Assembly (NCBI GenBank): GCA_045657105.1
Contig: JAZOSN010000032.1
Location: 1-64,000, forward strand
Direction: 5' to 3'
Length of the DNA: 64,000 nucleotides
Source of the DNA: SIG672 sp045657105
GTDB lineage: Bacteria > Bacillota > Clostridia > Oscillospirales > CAG-272
Under the pieces are notes generated by a model. The model was not told where the DNA came from, ran no database searches, and saw nothing but the letters and a program-made list of their open reading frames with translations. Positions 51,151 through 59,722 of the stretch are shown piece by piece. Numbering within the stretch: the first letter of the stretch is position 1; every line of letters starts with the position of its first letter. A program made the translations under genes and the position numbers.

Positions 51151-52251
51151 TTGTTTACACTTACACAAAGCGAAAAGAATATGCTTGAAAAGCTCGGCGA
51201 CGCGGTGAAAAGATACCGCGCTCTCGAGGAGATGCTTGGAGATCCCGAGGTGATCTCCGATCATAAGCAGTACACAAAGCTTATGAGAGAGTATAAATCT
51301 CTTGCTAAAATCGCCGAAAAATACGGCGAATTTACAAAGCTCGACGGGGAGTGCGGCGACCTTCGCGAAATGCTCGATATGGAGGACGACGAGGAAATGC
51401 GCGCTCTTGCAAAAGAGGATCTCGATAAAAACGAGGATATAATGCGCGCGCTTATCGACGAGCTTCGCATACTTATTTTGCCGAGGGATCCTAACGATGA
51501 CAAGAACGTTATCGTCGAGATACGTGGCGGCGCAGGCGGCGAAGAGGCGGCTCTGTTTGCAAACTCGCTTTACAGAATGTACTCTATGTACTGCGCTTCT
51601 GCGGGATATAAGACCGAGATAATCGGAGCAAACGAAACCGAGCTCGGCGGATACAAGGAAATCGACTTTATGATCGAGGGTGACGGCGCGTACTCGCGCT
51701 TCAAATTCGAGAGCGGCGTTCACAGAGTTCAGAGAGTTCCCGAAACCGAAACACAAGGAAGAATACACACATCTACCGTAACCGTTGCGGTTCTCCCCGA
51801 GGCAGAGGAGATCGAGGTCGTCATAAATCCTGCGGACATTATAATCGAATCCTGCAAATCGAGCGGAGCGGGCGGTCAGCACGTCAATAAGACCGAATCG
51901 GCAGTCCGCCTTACACATAAGCCGACAGGTATAGTCGTCGAATGTCAGGAGGAGCGAAGTCAGTTCAAGAACCGCGATAAGGCGATGAAGGTGCTTCGCG
52001 CAAAGCTTCAAGATATGCAGGAACGTGAGCAGAACGATAAGATCACGAGCGAGAGAAAGAGTCAGGTCGGAACGGGCGACCGAAGCGAGCGTATCCGTAC
52101 CTATAACTATCCGCAGGGAAGGGTTACCGACCATAGAATAGGACTTACCCTCTACTCTCTCGAAAATTTCCTCAACGGAAACATTCAGGAAATGATAGAC
52201 GCGCTTATTACCGCAGATACGTCGGAAAAATTAAAGAACAGTGAATTTTGA
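51151..52251 (+). CDS. prfA: peptide chain release factor 1
   Basis: 366 residues. RF1 reads UAA and UAG and releases the peptide. The codon-recognition tripeptide PET (RVPETETQGRIHTST) marks RF1 rather than RF2, and SSGAGGQHVNKTESAVRLTH carries the GGQ that enters the peptidyl-transfer centre. The start is TTG at 51151, set by GGAGG 8 bases before it; an ATG-free extension upstream has no ribosome site. TTG may keep the level low. Part of the ligA-obgE cluster; its end overlaps the Sua5-type gene. Confidence 0.96.
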   Translation: MFTLTQSEKNMLEKLGDAVKRYRALEEMLGDPEVISDHKQYTKLMREYKSLAKIAEKYGEFTKLDGECGDLREMLDMEDDEEMRALAKEDLDKNEDIMRALIDELRILILPRDPNDDKNVIVEIRGGAGGEEAALFANSLYRMYSMYCASAGYKTEIIGANETELGGYKEIDFMIEGDGAYSRFKFESGVHRVQRVPETETQGRIHTSTVTVAVLPEAEEIEVVINPADIIIESCKSSGAGGQHVNKTESAVRLTHKPTGIVVECQEERSQFKNRDKAMKVLRAKLQDMQEREQNDKITSERKSQVGTGDRSERIRTYNYPQGRVTDHRIGLTLYSLENFLNGNIQEMIDALITADTSEKLKNSEF

Positions 52252-53299
52252 TAAAATGTCTGAAAAGCATATAAATACGAAAATAGTAAATTATCCGGAC
52301 GGGGCGGGAATGAAAGAGGCGGCAGAGCTTATAAAGGGCGGCGCGCTTGTGGCTTTCCCGACCGAAACGGTCTACGGACTCGGAGCGAACGCTCTTAGAA
52401 CCGACGCCGCAGAAAAAGTATATGCCGCAAAGGGCAGACCGTCTGATAATCCGCTTATAATTCATCTTGCAAAAGCTGATGATGCAGAGAAATATTGCGA
52501 GGTTACCGAGGAGTTTTCAAGACTTACAAGGGCGTTTACTCCCGGACCTATCACCGTTGTTATGAAGAAAAAGGATATTATTCCGAGCACGGTAACGGGA
52601 GGTCTTGATACCGTTGCTGTCAGAATACCGAGGCATAATGTCGCAAGAGAGCTTATTGCTCTTTCGGGAGTTCCGATAGCCGCTCCGTCGGCAAACCTTT
52701 CGGGCAGACCGTCTACCACCTCGGCAGATCACGTTATATCGGATATGTTCGGGCGTATTGATATGATAATCGACGGCGGAGAGTCGGACATCGGTCTTGA
52801 ATCAACGATAGTGGCAGTAGTCGGAGAGAACAAGTTAAAGCTTTTAAGACCGGGTGCAGTGACTGTCGAAATGCTTGAAAACGAGGGCTTCGAGGTCACG
52901 CTTGATAAGGCGGTCACCGAAAAGCTGACAGAGGGCGAAAAGCCTGCCGCACCCGGTATGAAATACCGCCATTACGCACCGGGAGCACCGGTTGCACTCG
53001 TTGAGGGTGAGGACGTAAAACGTACCGAATTTATGGCGAAATTTGCAAACGATCCCACGGTCGCACTCGTCTGCTTTGACGAAGATGAGGCGATAAAGAC
53101 TGCTTCAAACGCCTTCGTTATCGGCAGTAAAAATGATCCTGAGGGACAGGCTCACAGACTTTTTTCGCTGCTTCGCTCCTTTGACGATAAACGCGAGATA
53201 AAGCAGATATACGCGCCGCTTCCCGATAAAAGCGGTATAGGACTTGCAATATTCAACCGTATGCTCAAAGCATCGGGATATACGGTAATAGAACTTTAA
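52241..53299 (+). CDS. L-threonylcarbamoyladenylate synthase, Sua5 type
   Basis: 352 residues: an N-terminal YrdC domain (GGALVAFPTETVYGLGANAL, VYAAKGRPSDNPLIIHLA, SANLSGRPSTTSADHV) and a C-terminal Sua5 domain after the linker PAAPGMKYRHYAPGAPV. It makes threonylcarbamoyl-AMP for t6A37 in tRNAs that read ANN codons. The TsaD-type partner appears at 62526. GTG at 52241 overlaps prfA by 11 bases; ATG at 52256 is an alternative and neither has a strong ribosome site, so coupling to prfA is likely. Confidence 0.93.
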   Translation: MNFDKMSEKHINTKIVNYPDGAGMKEAAELIKGGALVAFPTETVYGLGANALRTDAAEKVYAAKGRPSDNPLIIHLAKADDAEKYCEVTEEFSRLTRAFTPGPITVVMKKKDIIPSTVTGGLDTVAVRIPRHNVARELIALSGVPIAAPSANLSGRPSTTSADHVISDMFGRIDMIIDGGESDIGLESTIVAVVGENKLKLLRPGAVTVEMLENEGFEVTLDKAVTEKLTEGEKPAAPGMKYRHYAPGAPVALVEGEDVKRTEFMAKFANDPTVALVCFDEDEAIKTASNAFVIGSKNDPEGQAHRLFSLLRSFDDKREIKQIYAPLPDKSGIGLAIFNRMLKASGYTVIEL

Positions 53300-53336
53300 C
53301 ACATAAAAGAACATAAAGCTGAAAGGATTTTTCCAA

Positions 53337-55574
53337 ATGGCAAAGAAAAAGGTAAGTAAAGAACATAAGGCGGACGATATAGTCGCTCCCATAGTAGATC
53401 AGCCCATAACCGAAACGGTAGAGAAGAACTATATGCCCTACGTTATGAGCGTTATTATCTCGCGCGCTATCCCCGAGATAGACGGCTTCAAGCCCGCCCA
53501 TAGAAAAGTACTCTATACTATGTATAAGCAGGGACTTCTTACAGGACCGAGAACCAAGAGTGCAAACGTCGTCGGACAGACGATGAAAATACACCCTCAC
53601 GGCGACGCGTCGATATACGATACCCTCGTTAGGCTTACGAGAGGACACGAGGCTCTGCTTCACCCGTTCGTTGACTCGAAGGGAAGCTTTGGTAAGCATT
53701 ACAGCAGCGATATGGCGTATGCCGCACCCCGTTATACCGAGGTAAAGCTCGACCCCTTCTGCGCCGAGATTTTCAGAGGAATTGATAAGACCGCAGTTGA
53801 GATGGTGCCTAACTACGATAATACTATGGTCGAGCCTGTTCTTCTTCCTACGACCTTCCCGAACATTCTCGTTTCGGCAAATATGGGTATCGCGGTCGGT
53901 ATGGCGAGCCGTATCTGCTCGTTTAACCTCGCAGAGGTCTGCGACGGCGCGATACAGGTTCTTCGCAACCCGAACACCGATGCCGATCAGATGCTCGATA
54001 TAATCAAAGCTCCCGATTTTCAAGGCGGAGCGTATATAATTTACGACAGAAAGCAGCTCTCCGATATATATTCGACAGGTCGCGGAAGCTTCACTATGCG
54101 CGCGAAATACGTCTACGATAAATCGTCGAACTGTATAGATATAATCGAAATACCTTATTCGACCTCGCTCGAAGCTATAATGAAGCGCCTTACCGAGCTC
54201 GTCAAGAACGGAAGCCTTAAAGAGGTTTCGGATTTCCGTGACGAGATCGACCTCAAAGGCTTCAAGCTCACTCTCGATCTGAAACGCGGAGTCGATCCCG
54301 ATAAGCTTATGAATAAGCTTTACAGGCTCACACCGCTCGAGGACGATTTCTCGTGTAACTTCAACGTGCTTATCGATAGCGTTCCTATGCAGATCGGTGT
54401 CGTTGAGATACTTAAAGAGTGGATACGCTTCCGCATGGGTTGTGTCAGACGCGAGCTTGGCTTTGACCTCGGCAAGAAGGAAGAAAGACTCCACCTTCTC
54501 GAAGGACTTCGCGAGATACTTCTCGATATAGACAAGGCGATCAAGATTATCCGCGAAACAAAGAACGATAAGGACGTCGTTCCCAACCTTATGACAGGAT
54601 TCAGAATAGATGAGGTTCAGGCAGAATTTATCGCAGAGATCAAGCTCCGTCACTTAAACCGCGAGTATATAATCTCGCGTCTTGACGAGATAAAGAAGCT
54701 TACCGAGGATATAGCAGAGCTCAGAGATATTATTACCAGCGATTCGAAGCTCAAAAACTATATTGCAAAGCAGCTTAAAGAAATCAAGGCAAAGTACGGC
54801 AAGGAAAGACGTACCGAGCTTATCTACGCCGAGGATATCGTAAACGAGCCCGAAGAGGTAGTGGTCGATACTACTCCCGTGCATCTCGTTCTCTCGAAGG
54901 AGGGCTATTTCAAGAAAATATCCATGCAGTCCCTTCGCGGAAATGACGCGCAGACCTTCAAGGACGGCGACTCGCTCAGAGTCGAGGAGGACGCGACCAA
55001 TAGCGACGATCTGATATTCTTTACGGATAAAGCACAGTGCTATAAGTCGAATGCATCTGCGTTCGATTACAGTAAAGCATCTGCGCTCGGCGACTTTGCC
55101 GCGGCAAAGCTCGGAATGGATAAGGACGAAAAGGTCGTCTTTATGAAGGCTATAAAGGGTAATAATTACGGAGTCGGCAACTTTATGTTCTTCTTTGAAA
55201 ACGGAAAGGGCGTAAAGATCCCGGTTCTCGCATACGAAACGAAGACAAACAGAAAGAAGCTCGTCGGAGCATTCTCGGACGTTTCTCCGATAGTTTCGGT
55301 GATTTATGAGGACTCTCCCGTAGAGCTGCTCATGATCTCGAATGCAAAGCGCGGTATCGTTATAAGCAGTAATCTTGTTCCTGTAAAGTCGTCGAGATCG
55401 TCACAGGGCGTTACCATATTCGCACTTAAAGGCGGTCAGAAGCTTGCCGCAGTGCTCACAGATTTTGCCGATAAATTTACGAGCGCAAAATCACTTAAAA
55501 AGATAAAAATACCCGCTACCGGTATCGCAATAGATGAGTACGATGCCGAAAAACAACAAATCAAGCTTATTTAA
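53337..55574 (+). CDS. type IIA topoisomerase subunit A (ParC/GyrA-like)
   Basis: 745 residues. The breakage-reunion domain has the catalytic tyrosine in AAPRYTEVKL and the helix HPHGDASIYDTLVRL; the C-terminal beta-pinwheel (from about 500) is short, and no GyrA-box (QRRGGKG) is visible, which favours a ParC-like or lineage-specific A subunit. It is about 60-100 residues shorter than gyrase A. No B subunit is next to it; it may lie elsewhere. The Ser83 position of the quinolone pocket is Ala, followed by Ser. Confidence 0.9.
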   Translation: MAKKKVSKEHKADDIVAPIVDQPITETVEKNYMPYVMSVIISRAIPEIDGFKPAHRKVLYTMYKQGLLTGPRTKSANVVGQTMKIHPHGDASIYDTLVRLTRGHEALLHPFVDSKGSFGKHYSSDMAYAAPRYTEVKLDPFCAEIFRGIDKTAVEMVPNYDNTMVEPVLLPTTFPNILVSANMGIAVGMASRICSFNLAEVCDGAIQVLRNPNTDADQMLDIIKAPDFQGGAYIIYDRKQLSDIYSTGRGSFTMRAKYVYDKSSNCIDIIEIPYSTSLEAIMKRLTELVKNGSLKEVSDFRDEIDLKGFKLTLDLKRGVDPDKLMNKLYRLTPLEDDFSCNFNVLIDSVPMQIGVVEILKEWIRFRMGCVRRELGFDLGKKEERLHLLEGLREILLDIDKAIKIIRETKNDKDVVPNLMTGFRIDEVQAEFIAEIKLRHLNREYIISRLDEIKKLTEDIAELRDIITSDSKLKNYIAKQLKEIKAKYGKERRTELIYAEDIVNEPEEVVVDTTPVHLVLSKEGYFKKISMQSLRGNDAQTFKDGDSLRVEEDATNSDDLIFFTDKAQCYKSNASAFDYSKASALGDFAAAKLGMDKDEKVVFMKAIKGNNYGVGNFMFFFENGKGVKIPVLAYETKTNRKKLVGAFSDVSPIVSVIYEDSPVELLMISNAKRGIVISSNLVPVKSSRSSQGVTIFALKGGQKLAAVLTDFADKFTSAKSLKKIKIPATGIAIDEYDAEKQQIKLI

Positions 55575-55598
55575 AGAGTAAAACAAGGAGGTTGTTTT

Positions 55599-57386
55599 AT
55601 GTCAAATAAAAACAGACATCAAAACAAAAACACGCCGTCAACGCGCGAGATACTCGTGCGGATCGTTGCGGGCTTCCTCGGCTTTCTTATGATCTTTTCT
55701 ATTCTTGTGGTTGCTATCGAGGCGTATGCAAATACGGCTGTCGATCTTAAAATCGGAGAAGAAATAGACGTCGGTCTTTTTTACGGAAGTGATCTTGCCG
55801 AAAGCTTTACGGTAAATACGAGCAAGGGATTTCGTCTTGAAATCCCTTGTGACGACGGCTATCTTTCCTTTGACGATGCAAGCGAGGCAAAGGTTATTTC
55901 GATAACCGCGGGCAAAAATCTTATAAAGAGTGACGGTACCTACGTCGAAGCGGCGGAGAACGTAGATCCGAGCATTGGCGGATACAGAGTTATGATCTCC
56001 TCTTACTCGACTAAGGTAGGCGGATCGTCAAAAAACGATAATATAGTGCTTTTCCGTCCGTCAAGCGCTACGACCGGATCGTTTAGTAAGGAAAATATCC
56101 GCGGATATATAAGCAGAATAGAAGATACCGTTGAAAAGCTTGGAAGCTACGCTTTTCCGGCGTACGTTGACGGAGAATACTATATCTGCCTCGGCGGATT
56201 TGCAACTGCCGAAAGAGCAGAGAATTTTCTCAGTGCATTTGAGGCCTCGTATATCTGCGAGGGAAGCGTCGTGGCTCCCGATGAAAACGCCTATTCTGTA
56301 ATAGACTATCAGACCAACACCGTTATCGGTCATTTTAAGGGAATTGACGCTCTTTACGTAACTCCTGTTGCAAACGAGATTTTCTCATCGCATCTCGGAG
56401 AAACCTATTACGGCAGACTCAGAATTAAAAGCCAAAATAGCGCTTTCGAGATCGTGAATACTCTGCATATGGAGGAATACGTCGCGTCGCGTCTTTCGGT
56501 TGAGGTAAATACCTCATGGAACGACGAGGCTCTCAAAGCGGCGGCTACCGTCGTGAGAACAAACGCGTATTCTTCTCTTGACGACAGATCGACACATAAA
56601 AACGACGGATTTGACTACTGCACGAATTCTCACTGCGGTAAATATAATGGTTGCGGAAACGTAAACGGCAATATCGAAAAGACAGTAGATGCAACGAAAA
56701 ATATGGTCATAAAGAGCGGCGGCGAGCTTATAAACGCTCTATACGGCTCGACCTACGGCGGAGCGACCGTTTCGCTTTCCGAGGCGTACGGTGAGATCAT
56801 GGCAGGTAAGGGAAGCTATCTCGCAGGTCAGATCGTGGCTTGGGAGGATTTCGAAAACCGCTCGGGCGGCAGATGGAAGAGCGAGATAAGCCAGTACGAG
56901 CTCTACGAGCTTCTTTCTCAGAGAGTCGCGGACTGTCCGCTGGAAGGTAACGTTTCAGAGATCAAGGTGTTAAAGCGCTCGCAGAGCGGACTTTACGTCA
57001 CCGAAATCGAATTTACCGATATTTTCGGGAATAAACTTGTTGTTTCGGGAAGTGAAACTATAAGAAATCTGCTTTCGGGAACGCTTAAAAGCGCGAACTT
57101 TGTCGTGGGTGTCGCGGGAAGCGAGGTGACCGAGATCACGCCGAAATATAATTCAGAAACCAAGGAAACGACAACTGCCGAAACGACTGTGAAGCTTGAC
57201 GGCACATACGGAAATTTCGTTTTCGTCGGACGCGGTGTCGGAAGCGGACTCGGACTTAGCCTCAACGGAGTAAACGACCTTGCAAACAAGGGATATTCTT
57301 ACGAGAATGCATACGTCGATATGATCAAGATCTATTATAAGGACGTTGACGTCGAGCTGATAGTGACAAGCGACGGAGCGATATGA
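55599..57386 (+). CDS. SpoIID/LytB-domain protein
   Basis: 595 residues. A basic N-terminus and one membrane helix (about 23-46) place the rest outside the membrane. A SPOR-like region (GSYAFPAYVDGEYYICLGGF, AENFLSAFEASYIC) precedes the SpoIID domain: HMEEYVASRLSVEVNTSWND, ALKAAATVVRTNAYSS, LINALYGSTYGGATVSLSEA, and the end GRGVGSGLGLSLNGVNDLAN. SpoIID-type enzymes are lytic transglycosylases that drive engulfment; LytB types act in growth. A consensus AAGGAGG precedes the start. Downstream of the topoisomerase gene by 24 bases. Confidence 0.92.
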   Translation: MSNKNRHQNKNTPSTREILVRIVAGFLGFLMIFSILVVAIEAYANTAVDLKIGEEIDVGLFYGSDLAESFTVNTSKGFRLEIPCDDGYLSFDDASEAKVISITAGKNLIKSDGTYVEAAENVDPSIGGYRVMISSYSTKVGGSSKNDNIVLFRPSSATTGSFSKENIRGYISRIEDTVEKLGSYAFPAYVDGEYYICLGGFATAERAENFLSAFEASYICEGSVVAPDENAYSVIDYQTNTVIGHFKGIDALYVTPVANEIFSSHLGETYYGRLRIKSQNSAFEIVNTLHMEEYVASRLSVEVNTSWNDEALKAAATVVRTNAYSSLDDRSTHKNDGFDYCTNSHCGKYNGCGNVNGNIEKTVDATKNMVIKSGGELINALYGSTYGGATVSLSEAYGEIMAGKGSYLAGQIVAWEDFENRSGGRWKSEISQYELYELLSQRVADCPLEGNVSEIKVLKRSQSGLYVTEIEFTDIFGNKLVVSGSETIRNLLSGTLKSANFVVGVAGSEVTEITPKYNSETKETTTAETTVKLDGTYGNFVFVGRGVGSGLGLSLNGVNDLANKGYSYENAYVDMIKIYYKDVDVELIVTSDGAI

Positions 57387-57396
57387 AGTAAAACGA

Positions 57397-57429
57397 AAAC
57401 TCACTACCTTTGAAAGTAGTGAGTTTTTT
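57397..57429 (+). terminator. intrinsic terminator of the SpoIID-like gene
   Basis: AAAACTCACTAC / GTAGTGAGTTTTTT with loop CTTTGAAA. Confidence 0.92.
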
Positions 57430-57442
57430 GCAAACAAAGTTA

Positions 57443-57470
57443 AGGCGTTGTGTTTTACACAACGCCTTAG
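57443..57470. repeat. perfect hairpin just upstream of the structured RNA
   Basis: AAGGCGTTGTG-TTTTAC-ACAACGCCTT-like inverted repeat without a T-run. It could be a second terminator, or the end of an antisense transcript. Confidence 0.55.
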
Positions 57471-57474
57471 TTTC

Positions 57475-57702
57475 TATCGGGCCCCGCTTTTGCCGTGGGT
57501 CAAGAAATATAACCCTGCTTTTTAGTCAGGGTGGTGTCCTCTCCGATGCTTTACGGTGCTCCCAACGTCCCACGAAAGCCGTGACAAAAGCAGGGCTAAG
57601 TGAGGAGGTCTGCACTCCGGCGCGGAAGTTTATCCGGACTCCAATATCAGTTTGTAGGTTTATTTACCTGACATTTCCACGCACAAAGCAGGATGCCCGA
57701 TA
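57475..57702 (+). ncRNA. stand-alone structured RNA, about 228 nt, family not identified
   Basis: The region is noncoding but tightly folded. The ends pair perfectly: TATCGGGC (57475-57482) with GCCCGATA (57695-57702). Inside, CCCGCTTTTG (57483-57492) pairs with CAAAAGC-A-GGG (57585-57595), GTGGG (57495-57499) with CCCAC (57569-57573), and ACCCTG/CAGGGT (57512-57532) forms a local hairpin; CCGG/CCGG and AGGT/ACCT pairs follow 3'. A strong rightward terminator stands at 57717, so it is transcribed rightward as its own gene. Size and multi-stem form are compatible with the raiA motif or 6S RNA; I cannot decide. Confidence 0.65.
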
Positions 57703-57716
57703 ACAGAATATTCGGA

Positions 57717-57765
57717 AAGATGCCGGAAAATACCTTGTTGAGCCCGGCATCTTCCGTCTTTTTTC
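57717..57765 (+). terminator. terminator of the structured RNA
   Basis: AAGATGCCGG (57717) pairs with CCGGCATCTT (57744), followed by CCGTCTTTTTT. Confidence 0.85.
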
Positions 57766-57800
57766 TTTCCGTTATTATTGTGCTCAAAAAAGCTCGGTTT

Positions 57801-57821
57801 AAAAGCGGAAAATTATTCCGC
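57801..57821 (-). terminator. terminator overlapping the DUF1292 stop codon
   Basis: On the minus strand GCGGAA-TAATT-TTCCGC-TTTT; the TAA stop is in the loop. Confidence 0.75.
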
Positions 57822-58133
57822 GTCGTAATCTATCTCGGAAAAGAGAAGATCGTCGAAAACGTCTGCGATGCGCTCGTATTCGTCGTCGTCCTCGATGGTA
57901 CAGAGCGAAACGTCGCCGTTTTCTTCCTCTTCAACCTTGAGAATTACGTATTCCTCTGCCTCGGAGCCGTCCTCGTTTACGGGAGCGAGTGCATAGTAGA
58001 TCGAGCCGTCGTCTGCCTGATAGGTTTCGATAAGCTCGAATTTGGACTCAGTGCCGTCCTCTTCATCGGTAAGTGTGAGTATGCCGAACTCCTCTTCGGG
58101 GAGCTCTGCGCCGTTCTTTATTTCGTCGTTCAT
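57813..58133 (-). CDS. DUF1292 protein
   Basis: 106 residues, extremely acidic. The DUF1292 core is visible: ILTLTDEEDGTESKFELIET, GSIYYALAPVNEDGSEAEEY and VILKVEEEENGDVSLCTIED. The family is common in Firmicutes and its role is unknown. GAAAGGAAA precedes the ATG and it has its own consensus promoter. In many Firmicutes this gene lies with ruvX and alaS-type genes; here it stands alone. Confidence 0.93.
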   Translation of the reverse strand: MNDEIKNGAELPEEEFGILTLTDEEDGTESKFELIETYQADDGSIYYALAPVNEDGSEAEEYVILKVEEEENGDVSLCTIEDDDEYERIADVFDDLLFSEIDYDAE

Positions 58134-58166
58134 TACTTAAATTTCCTTTCTTACTGTGATGGATAT

Positions 58167-58195
58167 ATTCTACACTATTTTTACCTTTATGTCAA
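58167..58195 (-). promoter_or_regulatory. DUF1292 promoter
   Basis: On the minus strand TTGACA (58190-58195), 17 bp, TAGAAT (58167-58172). Confidence 0.75.
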
Positions 58196-58253
58196 GGTCT
58201 TTGGGAATTTAATTGTTAAAGATTTTTCTGCAAAGTGGGCGGGGAATATAATT

Positions 58254-58287
58254 AAAATCGGGAAGCCTTTGCTTCCCGATTTTTTCT
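58254..58287. terminator. terminator downstream of the DUF378 gene
   Basis: AAATCGGGAAGC-CTTT-GCTTCCCGATTTTTT. It is strongest as a rightward terminator but also follows the leftward DUF378 gene. Confidence 0.8.
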
Positions 58288-58321
58288 CTTCGGCCGAATA
58301 AGCCTGATTTTCGTTTCGCTT

Positions 58322-58540
58322 TTACTCTTCTGCCGTATCGAGAAGAGGAGTTCTCTCTCTGAAAAGCAGAGAAATGCACCATATAGCGGCAACGCCGACG
58401 AGCGAATAGATTATTCTGCTTCCAACGGCGTCCTGACCGCCGAAAATCCAAGCTACAAAATCATAGCCGAAAAAACCGATACTGCCCCAGTTGAGTCCTC
58501 CGACGATTGCGAGGAGAAGGGCTATTCTGTCAATAATCAT
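58322..58540 (-). CDS. DUF378 membrane protein
   Basis: 72 residues with two membrane helices. The family signature IALLLAIVGGLNWGSIGFFG and SRIIYSLVGVAAIWCISLL is clear. Function unknown. An AAAGG site lies upstream of the ATG. Confidence 0.92.
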   Translation of the reverse strand: MIIDRIALLLAIVGGLNWGSIGFFGYDFVAWIFGGQDAVGSRIIYSLVGVAAIWCISLLFRERTPLLDTAEE

Positions 58541-58665
58541 TTTTTCAGACCTTTCTTTGGGTATGCGCCCGACAATATGATTTTGTGAATTTTCGAGCGC
58601 AAGATTATTTTGTGCTTTAAAACATAAATTATGCGAAATATATTAAGCCAACTTTTTCAAAAAAT

Positions 58666-58691
58666 AAACGGCAGATCTTTGTCTGCCGTTT
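58666..58691 (-). terminator. terminator of the DUF4097-like operon
   Basis: AAACGGCAGA-TCTTTG-TCTGCCGTTT, directly after the stop on the minus strand. Confidence 0.85.
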
Positions 58692-58696
58692 GTGTT

Positions 58697-59722
58697 TTAA
58701 GCTTTGGGAGCCGAGGGATTTTCTTCTTCAAGCTCAGGAAGTGCTTCGCTTCCGAAGGTGAGGTCGATCTTTCCCGCATTTACCGTGACGGTCATAGTTC
58801 CGGGGGCGCTTTCAAGAAGCTCCTCTGCCGATTCGTCCTTTTGTCCGATAGAATTGCCGCTAAGGAGTATTTCTCCCTCTGTTATCGCTATTTTACGGAA
58901 ATACGAGAGTCTGTCGTATTTGGTGGAAAGAACGAGATCTCCTGTTTCAAGAGTTACCGACATATTACGGAACTCGGTACTGAGAAGCGAAACGTTAGAG
59001 GATTTGGTATCTACCGTAACGTTCTCGGCGATCACACCACTTGCGGTGAAGTTTGTGGCTGTCGCGAAATATTCGAAGCTCGTTACGTTTGAGTTTCCGA
59101 GCGTGATCTCGGAATTGCTGCCTGCTATCGTCATAGCCGCCGCGTTTATGTTGCTTATTTCGAGCGTACTGTCGGTTGCAGTAAACGAGAGGTCGCAGTC
59201 CTTATCAATGTCCGCTACTCTGAGGTTTGCTCCCGAGTCGCAGTTTACGTTGATCTTGGATACATCGGCGTCGTTACCAATGTAAATGTGTATCTCGCGC
59301 TCGCCGTTTGAGGTGTCGAAGTTAAAAAACGAGCGGAGAGTTTTCCATACGCCACTGAATCTTACTCCCGCACCGTCGAGGTTGAAATAGTCGAGAATGG
59401 ATATTTTGTTCGATACGGTGAGAACCTTTTCGCCGGATGCGGCAACGTAGGTGTTTTCGTTGAAGTTTATGAGAGTTACCGAAGACGTTTCGGCGTTTCC
59501 GTGAACCTCGACCTTGCAGTCCGTAACGTCGATGTTTACCATCGAGAAGGTCTGACCGGTGAGAAGAACCTCAGTGACGACGTTTCCGTCTTCATTTACG
59601 AGTGTGTTTCCGTCGATTGCGGCGTCGTTTGGTGCCTTATCTCTTGCCTGTGCACAAAGAATAAGTCCGCCTACGATGAAAACGAGAGCTATGAAAATAC
59701 TGATTATAGATGCGCCTTTCAC
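58697..59722 (-). CDS. DUF4097-like cell-envelope protein
   Basis: 341 residues. One N-terminal membrane helix (IISIFIALVFIVGGLILCA) is followed by a beta-helix-like region of short repeated strands (VTDCKVEVHGNAETSSVTLI, VNCDSGANLRVADIDKDCDL, STLEISNINAAAMTIAGSNS), the mark of DUF4097/DUF4098 adhesin-like proteins. The C-terminus is acidic and proline-rich. It overlaps the DUF1700 gene by 4 bases (ATGA) and forms an operon with it. Confidence 0.85.
   Translation of the reverse strand: MKGASIISIFIALVFIVGGLILCAQARDKAPNDAAIDGNTLVNEDGNVVTEVLLTGQTFSMVNIDVTDCKVEVHGNAETSSVTLINFNENTYVAASGEKVLTVSNKISILDYFNLDGAGVRFSGVWKTLRSFFNFDTSNGEREIHIYIGNDADVSKINVNCDSGANLRVADIDKDCDLSFTATDSTLEISNINAAAMTIAGSNSEITLGNSNVTSFEYFATATNFTASGVIAENVTVDTKSSNVSLLSTEFRNMSVTLETGDLVLSTKYDRLSYFRKIAITEGEILLSGNSIGQKDESAEELLESAPGTMTVTVNAGKIDLTFGSEALPELEEENPSAPKA

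Noticed and set aside
57475..57702. tRNA-like or tmRNA identity for the structured RNA
   Set aside because: There is no T-arm GTTCGANTC or CCA end, and no tag reading frame with stop in an exposed loop.
57475..57702. Cis-acting riboswitch
   Set aside because: The next gene downstream is on the opposite strand and the RNA ends in its own terminator.
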